Assembly (NCBI RefSeq): GCF_022811645.1
Contig: NZ_CP094534.1
Span: 3,906,001 to 3,970,000 of the forward strand
Direction of reading: 5' to 3'
Origin: Hymenobacter monticola
GTDB lineage: Bacteria > Bacteroidota > Bacteroidia > Cytophagales > Hymenobacteraceae
Length of the DNA: 64,000 nucleotides
This document shows, piece after piece, positions 17,800 to 26,415 of the stretch. A program made the position numbers and the translations under genes. The number at the start of each line of letters is the position of its first letter. Position 1 is the stretch's first letter. A model generated the notes under the pieces. The model searched no databases, had not been told where the DNA came from, and saw only the letters and a list, made by a program, of their open reading frames with translations.

Positions 17800-17814
17800 G
17801 GTTGCATCCAGCGA

Positions 17815-17920
17815 ATGGCACGAGTACCCCGAAGCTCCGCTTCGGCCCGGACGAACGCCAAAACCCTTGTTGGTCATCGTTCAATAGGGCCGAAGCGGAG
17901 CTTCGGGGTACTCGTGCCAT
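17815..17920. repeat. Palindromic repeat, atggcacgagtacccc family
   Basis: The arms atggcacgagtaccccgaag and the reverse complement ending gtactcgtgccat flank a centre of about 40 bp. The last bases contain ATG (17919), an in-frame but unlikely alternative start for the helicase gene. Confidence 0.9.
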
Positions 17921-17947
17921 GCAAAATCCCTCCTTTAGCGGTAATTT

Positions 17948-17955
17948 TAGTTTTG
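17948..17955 (+). promoter_or_regulatory. Candidate -7 element for the Dna2-like gene
   Basis: TAGTTTTG matches TAnnTTTG and lies 18 bp before the chosen ATG 17973. No convincing -33 element is present. Confidence 0.35.
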
Positions 17956-17972
17956 TTCTACCGCTGAAGCTT

Positions 17973-20900
17973 ATGCCTGCCCGCTATTTCCCACGTCTCG
18001 CGGCCCTTGCCACCGACGCCACCGCCACGCCCGCCGACCAGCTTCCGCGCCTGCGCAAGCTGCTCGAAGCCGTGCTGCGCGACGAGTACAAGCGCCGCGG
18101 CGTGAGCTTCGGCAACCTCAGCCAGGCCATCGGCTTTGTGGCCTATGAGCACGAGTTCACGGGCCGCCTGCGCCACCAGTTGCAAGCCCTGCGCCTGAGT
18201 GCCAACCTGGTGCTGCACGAAAGCTACCCCGGCACCGTGGCCGAAGTGGCCTCCGGCTTCCACGCGGTGGTGGAGCTGATTGAGCAGCTCACCGGCGTGC
18301 TCTACGACGGCCCCGCCCTGCAGCTGCCACCCGATGCCGGCCTGGAGGAAAACGAGCAGGCTGCCTTCGAAGCCGCGCTGGCTGCCCAGGCCGCCACCCC
18401 GCTGCCGCCCGCCACACCGCAAGTGGCCTGGCGCGTGCACGTGCTGGCCACCAACCTAGCCACCGGCGAGCTGACCGTGGAAATGGACAAGCCCGCCGAC
18501 GGCCGCCCCGCCGGTCCCTTCGACGTGGTGCTGCCCGAAGCCTACGCCAGCCTGCTGCCCACAGCGGCCGTACTGCACCCCACGCTGCACCTCATCGGCC
18601 CGGTGCTGCTCCCCGATGGCCGCGTGCAGCCGCGCCGCGTAGTGCTCGAGCCCGACTACCTCATCAGCGTCACCACCGTGGCCGAGTGCGCCCAAAAGGA
18701 CGGCACCATTCCCGAGTGGGCCCTCATCAACGCCTTTTTGCCCGATGAAACCTCGCGCTCGTTGGTGCTCGGTAACCTCGTGAACATGTTGTTGGACGAG
18801 GAAGTGAGCCACGCCGCCCGCAACGAGGAGCTGAAAAGTCAGCGCAAGGACGCCGACATGCAGGAGCGCATGGCCGCGCTGGCGAGCTTGCTCGAAAAAG
18901 GACGGCCCGGCCAGGGGTTCGCCAAAAACACTTTTAACGGAATTGAAAACACGTTCGACTCTGCCACTAGCACGAGTGTGGCCGATGAGCCAAGCACCAA
19001 GCACCAGGTACCAGGCACCACCGACTTCGACCTCGAACACTTCCTGCACAAGCGCCTGTTCCGCCTGGCACCGCTGTCGCTGAGTACTTTGCCCGAGTTT
19101 CAGACCCGCAACGGCGTGCCGGAGCTGTTCAACGACCTGCGCCGCCACCACCGCACCCTGCGCGACACCCAGCTGCGCGGCTTCGTGGCCGACAGCCGCA
19201 CCGGCTACCAGCAGCAGCGCCTGCGCGTGGCCGACTGCTTCCTCGAACCCACTTTCCTTTCGGCCACCTACGGCCTGCAGGGCCGCCTCGACCTGCTGCA
19301 CGAAAGCCCGACCGGCTACGACCTCATCGAGCTGAAAAGTTCGAAATCGGTTCCCGGCGGCCCGCCCTGGACCAATCACACCGCTCAGGCCCAACTCTAC
19401 CGCCTGCTGCTCGAATCGGTGTTTGGGGCCGATGGCGAAACCGCGGGCCGTGGCCGCACCAGCATCCTATATTCTAATGCCGTGGATGGCCAAAGCGCCG
19501 TGCGCCGCGTCGACCAAGACCAGGCCCTGATTGACCGCCTGCTCAACGCCCGCAACCAGTTGGTCGGCGTGGAACTGCAGCTGGCCCGCGCCACCGGCCC
19601 GCGCCAGACGCGCCAGCTGCTAGCGCCCGTCATCCATCCCAACCTGGCCGGCCTGCCCAGCTTCGGGCGCGACAAAGCCCAGCACGTGGCCAACGCCTGG
19701 GCCGCCGCCGACCGCGTGGAGCGCGCCTACTGCCTGGAGCTGATTCGCTTCTCGGCCCGCGAAATGCGTCTGACCCTGCTCGGCGACGAGGCTCGCCCAG
19801 GCGATGCCGGCGGCCAGGCCGGCCTGTGGCTGCTGCCCCAGGCCCGCAAGCACCAGAACTTCAGCCTGCTCGACGAGCTGGAATTGATTGAAGACCACAG
19901 CAACGCCGACGATGATGCCCGCGACGGCCTGGGACCGCACCTGGTGTTCCAGCGGCCCGCGGGTGGGCGGGAAGTCAATTTCCGGGCCGGCGACACGCTG
20001 ATTCTGTACCCGCGCCGCAAAGCCGGGGCTGCGGCCGACCAGGCCACCGCGCCGCTCGGCGTGCTCGATGCCCAGGTAGTGAAGGTGGTGCTGGCCGAAG
20101 ACCTCGGCACCGACGGCCGCGTGGTGCTGTCCATTCGCAACCGGCGGCTGGCGCCCCGCTACCTGCACGGCCACTCGCATTGGGCCCTGGAGCCCGACAC
20201 TTACGACACCTTCCGCCGCGAGTGGGCCAGCATCTCGGCCTTCCTCAGCCTGGCGCCGGAGCGGCGGCAGCGCCTGCTGGCCCGCACCGCGCCGCGCCGT
20301 CCCGAGCCAGAGTTCTGGACGCCCGCCTCCGAGCCCGCCACCACGGCGCCCGAGGTGGTGGCCCGCGCTCTGGCTGCGCCCGACTGGTTTGTGCTCTGCG
20401 GCCCGCCCGGCACCGGCAAAACCCGCGCCGTGCTGCGTGAGCTGGCCGAACGGCTCTATCAGCAGGACAAGCACACGCTACTGGCCGCCTACACCAACCG
20501 CGCTGTAGACGAAATCTGCGAGCAGCTGGTGGCGGCCGGGCTGCCGTTTATTCGGGTGGGCTCGCGGCTGGGCACGGCGCCGCACTACCGACCCTATTTG
20601 CTCGATAACATGTTGCGCGACTGCCCCACGCGCCAGGCCGTGCGCGACCGGCTCAAGCACTGCCCGTTCTACGTGGGCACCGTGGCCAGCCTGCTCGGAA
20701 AGCCCGAGCTGTTCACCCTCAAGCAGTTCGACCTGGCCGTGGTGGACGAGGCCAGCCAGGTGCTGGAAGCGCCCATGCTGAGCTTGCTCTCCAAAGTCAA
20801 CAAGTTCATTCTCATCGGCGACCACCGCCAGTTACCTGCCGTTGTCACGCAAGAGCCCGAGGCCAGCGCCGTGGCCGAGGAAGTGGCCGACTTGCTGCAG

Positions 20901-21632
20901 CAGGAGCTGGGCCTCAGCAACATGCGCAACTCCTATTTCGAGCGCCTGTTCAAGAAAGCGGAAGCGCACTGGCCCCACGCCCACGGTACCCTCGCCGACC
21001 ACTACCGCATGCACACCGAACTGGTGGCGCTGGTGAACGACGACTTCTACAACGGCCTGCTGCGCTGCCCCATGCCCTGGCAGCACGAGCCCCTGAACCG
21101 CGCCGCCTGGCCCGCACCCACCGACGCCTTTACCGAGCAACTGCACGCCCGGCGCTTGGTGTTCGTGCCCACCCGCCGCCAGCCCGAGGACTTGTCGATG
21201 AAAGAGTCGGCCCAGGAGGCCGACCTGGCGGCCCGCACCGCGGCCTACGTGGTGCAGGGCTACGGCCCCGATTTCAATCCTGAAACCACCCTGGGCATCA
21301 TCGCCAGCTACCGCAACCAGGCGGCGCTCATTCGGGCGCGGCTGGCGGCGCTGGCGGCGGAACTGGCGCTGCCCGCGCTGGCCCAGGTCAGCGTCGATAC
21401 CGTGGAGCGCTACCAGGGCTCGCAGCGCGACGTCATCGTGGTGAGTTTCTGCTGCCACCACGAGCACCAGTTAGAGCTGATGGTGTCGCCCAACGAAGAC
21501 GGCACCGTCGACCGCAAGCTCAATGTGGCACTCACGCGTGCGCGGCAGCAGCTGGTGCTGCTTGGAAATGAGGAGGTTTTGCAACGCGCGCCGCACCATG
21601 CTGCGCTGCTGGCGCGCGTTGCAAAACCGTAG
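17973..21632 (+). CDS. Dna2-like PD-(D/E)XK nuclease / superfamily 1 helicase
   Basis: This is a 1219-residue protein. The middle part carries a Cas4/Dna2-type nuclease: GRLDLLHES followed by YDLIELKSSKS (around residue 450, D...ExK) and NHTAQAQLYRLLL. The C-terminal third is a UPF1/Dna2-like helicase: Walker A CGPPGTGKTRAVL (around 809), VVDEASQVLEAP (around 922), GDHRQLPAVV, ADHYRMH, VDTVERYQGSQRDVIVVS and NVALTRARQQLVLLG. The family unwinds and trims DNA ends or flaps. The Fe-S cysteine pattern was not obvious. Residues about 325-350 are a low-complexity linker rich in S, T and D, encoded by a locally repetitive, less GC-rich stretch. It stands alone after a palindromic repeat. Start choice is ATG 17973; 17919 lies in the repeat. 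Confidence 0.88.
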   Translation: MPARYFPRLAALATDATATPADQLPRLRKLLEAVLRDEYKRRGVSFGNLSQAIGFVAYEHEFTGRLRHQLQALRLSANLVLHESYPGTVAEVASGFHAVVELIEQLTGVLYDGPALQLPPDAGLEENEQAAFEAALAAQAATPLPPATPQVAWRVHVLATNLATGELTVEMDKPADGRPAGPFDVVLPEAYASLLPTAAVLHPTLHLIGPVLLPDGRVQPRRVVLEPDYLISVTTVAECAQKDGTIPEWALINAFLPDETSRSLVLGNLVNMLLDEEVSHAARNEELKSQRKDADMQERMAALASLLEKGRPGQGFAKNTFNGIENTFDSATSTSVADEPSTKHQVPGTTDFDLEHFLHKRLFRLAPLSLSTLPEFQTRNGVPELFNDLRRHHRTLRDTQLRGFVADSRTGYQQQRLRVADCFLEPTFLSATYGLQGRLDLLHESPTGYDLIELKSSKSVPGGPPWTNHTAQAQLYRLLLESVFGADGETAGRGRTSILYSNAVDGQSAVRRVDQDQALIDRLLNARNQLVGVELQLARATGPRQTRQLLAPVIHPNLAGLPSFGRDKAQHVANAWAAADRVERAYCLELIRFSAREMRLTLLGDEARPGDAGGQAGLWLLPQARKHQNFSLLDELELIEDHSNADDDARDGLGPHLVFQRPAGGREVNFRAGDTLILYPRRKAGAAADQATAPLGVLDAQVVKVVLAEDLGTDGRVVLSIRNRRLAPRYLHGHSHWALEPDTYDTFRREWASISAFLSLAPERRQRLLARTAPRRPEPEFWTPASEPATTAPEVVARALAAPDWFVLCGPPGTGKTRAVLRELAERLYQQDKHTLLAAYTNRAVDEICEQLVAAGLPFIRVGSRLGTAPHYRPYLLDNMLRDCPTRQAVRDRLKHCPFYVGTVASLLGKPELFTLKQFDLAVVDEASQVLEAPMLSLLSKVNKFILIGDHRQLPAVVTQEPEASAVAEEVADLLQQELGLSNMRNSYFERLFKKAEAHWPHAHGTLADHYRMHTELVALVNDDFYNGLLRCPMPWQHEPLNRAAWPAPTDAFTEQLHARRLVFVPTRRQPEDLSMKESAQEADLAARTAAYVVQGYGPDFNPETTLGIIASYRNQAALIRARLAALAAELALPALAQVSVDTVERYQGSQRDVIVVSFCCHHEHQLELMVSPNEDGTVDRKLNVALTRARQQLVLLGNEEVLQRAPHHAALLARVAKP

Positions 21633-21649
21633 GGCCGCCGGCCGGCCGG

Positions 21650-22153
21650 CTATTGAATATCCAACAGCTCCACCTCGAAGCGCAGCACCGAATTAGGCGG
21701 GATGGAGCCGGCCTGCCGGTTCTTATAGCCGAGCGCCGACGGAATCAGCAACACGCTTTTCTCGCCTTTGCGCATGAGCGCAATGCCTTCGTCCCAACCT
21801 TTGATGACCTCGCCTGTGCCCAGCGAAAATCGGAAGGGCGCAAATCGGTTATTGTTGGCGTCGAATACTTTGCCGTTGAGCAACGTGCCGGTGTAAAGCA
21901 CCGATACCGTTTTTCCGGCCACGGCCTGCTGGGCTGCGGGCACGGGCGCCACGGGCACATAGTAGAGGCCCGAGCCTTGGCGCTGGGCGTTGGCAATGTT
22001 GTTATCGACGAGGTAATTCTTGATGAGGCCCTCATCGACGGTGGCGTAGTCGACGTCCTCTTCTTTCTTGCAGGCGGTAGTGGCAATGGCGGCCGTGCCC
22101 AACAGCACCGGAAATAGAAGCCGGAGAAGGCCGGTTGAAAAAGAGAATTTCAT
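21650..22153 (-). CDS. FKBP-type peptidyl-prolyl isomerase lipoprotein
   Basis: A 167-residue product with a lipoprotein signal ending ATTAC (Cys28), then a spacer containing DEGLIKNYLVDNNI and one FKBP domain: VSVLYTGTLLNGKVFDA, GTGEVIKGWDEGIALMRKGEKSVLLIPSALGY and PPNSVLRFEVELLDIQ. Such proteins catalyse prolyl isomerisation in the periplasm or at the cell surface. The gene is a paralogue of 22281-23198 downstream on the same strand. Both have similar bases just before ATG (TATTTT.ACC, then AAAAAATC). Confidence 0.92.
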   Translation of the reverse strand: MKFSFSTGLLRLLFPVLLGTAAIATTACKKEEDVDYATVDEGLIKNYLVDNNIANAQRQGSGLYYVPVAPVPAAQQAVAGKTVSVLYTGTLLNGKVFDANNNRFAPFRFSLGTGEVIKGWDEGIALMRKGEKSVLLIPSALGYKNRQAGSIPPNSVLRFEVELLDIQ

Positions 22154-22217
22154 GCGGATTTTTTAGGTGAAAATAGTGTTGGCTTTGGCCTGTTTGGGCC
22201 GCGCGTTGGTGCCCTTT

Positions 22218-22257
22218 AAAAAACCGGCGGCCTCGCGAAACGCGGGCCGCCGGCTTG
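22218..22257 (-). terminator. Rho-independent terminator after the tandem FKBP gene
   Basis: On the minus strand ccggcggcc pairs with ggccgccgg through an inner cgcg stem and a short loop, then TTTTTT follows. It lies 24 bp beyond the stop at 22281. Confidence 0.8.
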
Positions 22258-22280
22258 TGAATCGACGCAATGGCCCGGAA

Positions 22281-23198
22281 TTAGCGCACGTCCGTCACTT
22301 CCACTTCAAAGCGCAGCACGGTGTTGGGGGCAATGCTTTTGCCGGCGCCCTGTGGGCCATAAGCCAGGCCCGACGGAATCAGCAGCTCCGCCTTGTCGCC
22401 TTTGTGCATCAGGGCAATGCCTTCCTCGAAGCCGGCAATGAGCTGGCCCCGGCCCAGGGTAAACGTGAACGGGGCGGTTGGGGTAGAAGCGTCGAACACC
22501 GTACCGGCGGCATCGAGCAAGTGCCCGGTGTATTGCACCACCACCGTGGAGCCAATGGCCGGCCGCACGGCCGCCGCGTTGGTCACGACGGGCAGGAAGT
22601 ACAGCCCCGAGGTTTGCTTTTGCGCGGTGGTAATGTTTTTGCTGGTCAGGTAGTTGGTAATCAGGCGGTCGTCGACGGCTTTGTAGTCGACCACTTCCAC
22701 CTCAATGCGCAGCACCGAATTGGCCGGAACGAGGGGATTGGACGTCGAGGCGCCGTAGCCCAGGGCCGAGGGAATCAGCAGCTCGGCTTTATCGCCGATG
22801 TGCATCAGAGAAATGCCTTCCTCAAAACCGGGAATCAGCTGGCCCCCCCCCACCACAAAGGTTATGGGCACGTCGTTGTGCTGCGACGAGGCGTCGAACA
22901 CCGTGCCGGCCGCATCGAGCAGGTGCGCGGTGTAGAGCACCGACGCATAGGAGCCCGCGGTGACCCGCGCGGCATTCGTGTTCGTTTGCACCGGCAGGAA
23001 ATACAGCCCGGACGCTTGTTCCTGGGCCGTGGTGATGTTTTTGCTGGCCAGGTAGTCCGTAATCAGGCCTTTGTCGCGGGCGCTGTAGTCCGGAATCTCG
23101 GGCTCGTCCTTGTTGCAAGAAGTAGCCAGGAGGCCGGTGGAAGCGATGAGCAGGAGAAAAAAGAACCGGAACAGACCGGGCGCAAAAAGTAGTTTCAT
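22281..23198 (-). CDS. Tandem FKBP-type peptidyl-prolyl isomerase lipoprotein
   Basis: From ATG 23198 this is 305 residues, with lipobox GLLATSC (Cys28). Two complete FKBP modules follow. Each is introduced by a similar helix (DKGLITDYLASKNITTAQEQ and DDRLITNYLTSKNITTAQKQ) and each carries LDAAGTVFDAS, G.GQLI.GFEEGI.LMH.GDKAELLIPS. The internal duplication is recent-looking. It probably arose with the single-domain paralogue at 21650-22153. The frame extends to 23234 (MAGLGYFYQKIT), which lacks a signal sequence, so I chose 23198. A clear terminator follows. Confidence 0.92.
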   Translation of the reverse strand: MKLLFAPGLFRFFFLLLIASTGLLATSCNKDEPEIPDYSARDKGLITDYLASKNITTAQEQASGLYFLPVQTNTNAARVTAGSYASVLYTAHLLDAAGTVFDASSQHNDVPITFVVGGGQLIPGFEEGISLMHIGDKAELLIPSALGYGASTSNPLVPANSVLRIEVEVVDYKAVDDRLITNYLTSKNITTAQKQTSGLYFLPVVTNAAAVRPAIGSTVVVQYTGHLLDAAGTVFDASTPTAPFTFTLGRGQLIAGFEEGIALMHKGDKAELLIPSGLAYGPQGAGKSIAPNTVLRFEVEVTDVR

Positions 23199-23273
23199 CG
23201 TGATTTTTTGGTAAAAATAGCCCAGTCCGGCCAATGGTCATCTAAGAAATGATGCGGCCTTGCTGGCCTGGGC

Positions 23274-23684
23274 TTAACCCCCAGAGCCGCGCAATTCGTT
23301 CGGGGTTGCACGCGGCGTTTTCGTGAGTTGCTCCGCCAGCAAGGCTAACCCCACGCCACCGGTGTACGCCAGCAGGTCGGCCCACTCAAAGTGGTTGCCT
23401 AGCAGCACGGCCACCAAGCGGTAGCGCTGCCAGCCGAGCAAGTTCAGGACATGGAAATACTGCAGGCACTCAATCAGGTACGATACCAGCAAAACCGAAA
23501 ATGCTGCTCGTTTTACCGGAACACAAAAGAAACTGCGAACTAGGCAGTAGAGGAAAATGGGCGCCAACACGTCTCCCCCATAGGGCCGAACAATTTTGTC
23601 GTGTACACAAAGGGCAATGAGTATTTCGAGCGCCAGCAAGCCGCTGGCCAGCAAGAAGTACCGTTTCTCGAAGCGAAGCGGCAT
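23274..23684 (-). CDS. DUF2809 family membrane protein
   Basis: From ATG 23684 this is 136 residues with four hydrophobic segments: YFLLASGLLALEILIALCV, DVLAPIFLYCLVRSF, AFSVLLVSYLIECLQYF and LLAYTGGVGLALLAEQL. The motifs HDKIVRPYGGDVL and GNHFEWADLLAY match DUF2809, an uncharacterised inner-membrane family. An alternative ATG at 23699 would overlap the stop of the upstream MpaB-like gene (ATGGTTAG), which would couple the two translationally. Both genes are therefore likely one transcript. Confidence 0.8.
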   Translation of the reverse strand: MPLRFEKRYFLLASGLLALEILIALCVHDKIVRPYGGDVLAPIFLYCLVRSFFCVPVKRAAFSVLLVSYLIECLQYFHVLNLLGWQRYRLVAVLLGNHFEWADLLAYTGGVGLALLAEQLTKTPRATPNELRGSGG

Positions 23685-23691
23685 GGGCGGG

Positions 23692-24519
23692 CTAACCATG
23701 AAGAAAATGCATGGGGCAGCGCTTGGGCAACGGCTGCGCTGCGGCGGCGGGCGCATGCAGCGGCGGCGCATTCAGCGCCAGGATGCGGTCCTTATATTCG
23801 GCCGGCAGCATGGCATTTTTGGCCCATTGGCTCACGGGCCATTGTTTGGTAAGCCGGTAGGCCGTCACGGCTGGGCTTATCAGGCCGCCAGGTGGTAAGT
23901 CAAGCATCTCGCGCACACCGGACGGCACCACGAGGCCTTGCACGGCCCGCAGCAAGTGGTAGCGCGGGCCGCCCAAGTGCTTGCGGTACTGCACGTACAG
24001 GTCGGCGGTGTAGGAACTGAGCGCGAGGTTCTGGGCCAGGTGCTGCTGCCGCGCCGTCTGCCAGGTGGCGTAGGTGGTGGGCAAATCCGGAATGCCCATG
24101 CGCTGGCCTACCCGCGTGAACACGGCCATGATTTCGGCACATTCGGCTTTCGTTAGCGGGCGCTCCAACACCTCATACGCCCGGATGGAATAGCCGATGA
24201 GCATGAACAGCACGTCGCGGTAGGCCCAGTCGGGGATGGCCCGGCCGCGCTTGGCTTCCACCGCGCCATGAATGGCGGCAATGGTGTCGATGGCTTTTTC
24301 GGCCCCGGCGCGGTCGGCAAACACGATGCGGCGGGCGTAGTCGACGGTGGAGAACAGGCGGTCGAGCGGGTCGGCGGGCAGGCGCCCGGTGAAGTAGAGC
24401 CAGTCCACGGCCCTGTTCAAAGCAAACTCGGCCGCCGCGCCAGCGAAGATGAACAGCACCGTATCGGCCGAGCCCCAGATGCGGCGGACAATGGAATCGG
24501 GGGCAACAAAATAGCTCAT
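23692..24519 (-). CDS. MpaB/DUF2236-type oxygenase family protein
   Basis: A 275-residue product starting MSYFVAPDSIVRRIWGSADT. Family features include FAGAAAEFALNRAVDW, FSTVDYARRIVFADRAGAEKA, IHGAVEAKRG, AYRDVLFMLIGYSIRAYEVLERPL and, later, a HLLRAVQGLVVPSGVREML stretch. MpaB/DUF2236 proteins (rubber oxygenase Lcp is a relative) bind heme b; candidate ligand histidines are present but I cannot single one out. It is divergent from an AraC regulator, with an inverted repeat in the gap, and is followed directly by the DUF2809 gene. Confidence 0.82.
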   Translation of the reverse strand: MSYFVAPDSIVRRIWGSADTVLFIFAGAAAEFALNRAVDWLYFTGRLPADPLDRLFSTVDYARRIVFADRAGAEKAIDTIAAIHGAVEAKRGRAIPDWAYRDVLFMLIGYSIRAYEVLERPLTKAECAEIMAVFTRVGQRMGIPDLPTTYATWQTARQQHLAQNLALSSYTADLYVQYRKHLGGPRYHLLRAVQGLVVPSGVREMLDLPPGGLISPAVTAYRLTKQWPVSQWAKNAMLPAEYKDRILALNAPPLHAPAAAAQPLPKRCPMHFLHG

Positions 24520-24530
24520 GTTTGAAAAAG

Positions 24531-24549
24531 AACTTTGAAATACAAAGTT
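24531..24549. promoter_or_regulatory. Inverted repeat, possible operator in MpaB-AraC divergent gap
   Basis: aactttg-aaata-caaagtt is a perfect 7-bp inverted repeat with a 5-bp spacer. It lies 12 bp upstream of the MpaB-like start and about 88 bp before the AraC gene. A dimeric regulator could bind here. Confidence 0.45.
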
Positions 24550-24636
24550 AATGAATTAAAGTTGATTCTTCATTCCCAACGTTGAAGCAGCCAGTTAAAT
24601 ATGATATCAACTATTTGAATGGCATAACTTCGCGTC

Positions 24637-25539
24637 ATGGCCGCAAAAGAGAATATACCGGAATACTACCAGCGCTATAGCGAAAGCAAACCCCCGGCGG
24701 GCCAGGTTGCGGTGTATCGGCTGAAGGAGTTTGCCGGCACCGAAACCTACCCGCATGTACGCCGCGACTTTTACAAGATTAAGCTCATGCGCCAGGTGCA
24801 GGGCGTCCTCTCGTATGCTGACCAACGCGTGTCGGTGCAGGACAGTACCCTGGTGATGGTCAACCCGCTGATTCCGCATTCCTGGGAGCGGCATGGGGGC
24901 AGCCCGACTGGTTATGCCTGCTTGTTCACCGAGGAATTTGTCACGCAGCAGCTGAAAACAGCTAGCGTGGCCGGTTCGCCGTTGTTTCGGGTGGGCGCAG
25001 CGCCGGTGCTTTTCCCGCCACCCGAAACGGTAGAAAAAATTGCGGGCGTTTTTGAGGACATGCTGGCCGAAATGCAGTCAGATTACGCCAATAAGTATGA
25101 TTTGCTGCGCAGCTACGTTCAAATCATTCTGCACGAAGCCCAGAAGCTGGCCCCGGCAGCGCCGCACCATCCGCCGGCCAATTCGGCGGCCCGGCTCAGC
25201 GCGGCGTTTCTGGCGTTGCTGGATGGAAGCTTTCCCATTGCCACGCCGCAGCACACGCTGCCCTTGCGTAACGCCAACGAGTTTGCGCGGCAGCTGGCCG
25301 TTCACACCAACCACCTGAACAAGGCGCTCAAGGAAACCACAGGCAAAACCACCACCGAGCACATCGCCGAAAAGCTGCTGGCCGAAGCCAAGGCCCTGCT
25401 GCGCCATAGCAACTGGAGCATGGCCGAAATCAGCTATTGTTTGGGCTTCGAGCACGCGTCGAATTTCAATAGCTTCTTTCGCAAGCACGCCGGCTGCCCG
25501 CCGAGCCAGTACCGCCGCCAGGTGGTTGTGCATTCATAA
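24637..25539 (+). CDS. AraC-family transcriptional regulator
   Basis: This 300-residue protein has an N-terminal cupin-like sensor region (residues 1 to about 180) and a C-terminal pair of HTH motifs. HTH motifs are FARQLAVHTNHLNKALKETTG and AEISYCLGFEHASNFNSFFRKHAGCPPSQYRR, the canonical AraC signature. A short-chain dehydrogenase follows 75 bp downstream on the same strand. That arrangement (AraC then SDR) is common in Bacteroidota, and the SDR gene may be its target. It is divergent from the MpaB-like gene. The effector is unknown. Confidence 0.92.
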   Translation: MAAKENIPEYYQRYSESKPPAGQVAVYRLKEFAGTETYPHVRRDFYKIKLMRQVQGVLSYADQRVSVQDSTLVMVNPLIPHSWERHGGSPTGYACLFTEEFVTQQLKTASVAGSPLFRVGAAPVLFPPPETVEKIAGVFEDMLAEMQSDYANKYDLLRSYVQIILHEAQKLAPAAPHHPPANSAARLSAAFLALLDGSFPIATPQHTLPLRNANEFARQLAVHTNHLNKALKETTGKTTTEHIAEKLLAEAKALLRHSNWSMAEISYCLGFEHASNFNSFFRKHAGCPPSQYRRQVVVHS

Positions 25540-25614
25540 GTTTTGGATTGAATTGCATAAACCAGCCAGTCGGGTGGCCCTGACCTTTGTGGTGTTCAAT
25601 CAAACCCAAAAGAC

Positions 25615-26352
25615 ATGGAAAACAGCATTGATAAAGTCATTGCCATCACGGGCGCCAGCAGTGGCATTGGCGAGGCCACGGCGCGGCTGCTTGCCAGCCG
25701 CGGCGCCAAAGTGGTGTTGGGCGCCCGGCGGCTGGATAGGCTGGAGGCCCTGGCTGCCCGCATCATAGCTGCTGGCGGGGAAGCAGCCTTTGCGCAAACC
25801 GACGTGAAAAGCCGCGCCGACTTAACTGCCCTGGTGATGCTGGCCCGGGAGCGGTTTGGCCAGCTCGACGTACTCATCAGCAATGCCGGCATCGGGCCCA
25901 TTTCGTTGCTCGACGAGCTGCGAATGGACGATTGGGAGGAAATGGTGGACGTCAACATCAAGGGGTTGTTGCACGGCATTGGGGCGGCGCTGCCAGTGTT
26001 TCGGCAGCAGGGCTTCGGGCATTTCGTCAACATTGCCTCCACGGCCGGGCTCACCGTTGTGCCCACCATGGCGGTGTATGCGGGCACCAAGTTTGCCGTG
26101 CGGGCCATATCAGAAGGCTTGCGGCAGGAGGCCGGCGAGCACCTGCGCGTGACCGTTGTGTCGCCCGGCTTCGTGCACACCGACTTTGCCGATTCCATGA
26201 CTAACCCGGAGGTGAAGGCCCACATTATCGCAAACCGGGATAAAATAGCCATTTCGCCCGGGGCCATTGCCCGTGCCATTGCTTTCGCCATCGAACAGCC
26301 CGCCGATGTAGACGTGGGTGAGGTGGTGGTGCGACCCACGGCGCAGGCGTAA
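25615..26352 (+). CDS. SDR family NAD(P)-dependent oxidoreductase
   Basis: A 245-residue classical short-chain dehydrogenase. The cofactor loop is ITGASSGIGEATARLL (from residue 11), NAG is at 90-92, and the catalytic Ser142, Tyr155 and Lys159 lie in NIASTAGLT and AVYAGTKFA. The Arg after the second strand (GARRL) suggests NADP(H) preference. The start is at ATG 25615 just after CCAAAAGAC. It follows the AraC gene. The substrate cannot be told from sequence. A stable hairpin begins within a few bases of the TAA. Confidence 0.93.
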   Translation: MENSIDKVIAITGASSGIGEATARLLASRGAKVVLGARRLDRLEALAARIIAAGGEAAFAQTDVKSRADLTALVMLARERFGQLDVLISNAGIGPISLLDELRMDDWEEMVDVNIKGLLHGIGAALPVFRQQGFGHFVNIASTAGLTVVPTMAVYAGTKFAVRAISEGLRQEAGEHLRVTVVSPGFVHTDFADSMTNPEVKAHIIANRDKIAISPGAIARAIAFAIEQPADVDVGEVVVRPTAQA

Positions 26353-26353
26353 A

Positions 26354-26389
26354 AAGTGGCCGCGGCAAGCCGTTGCCGCGGCCATTTCG
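26354..26389. terminator. Hairpin terminator after SDR gene
   Basis: tggccgcggcaa and ttgccgcggcca form a perfect 12-bp stem with a GCCG loop. It is followed by TTTC on the plus strand and TTTTT on the minus strand. Confidence 0.6.
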
Positions 26390-26415
26390 AGCCCGGACGC
26401 TTGTTACCTTGCGGC

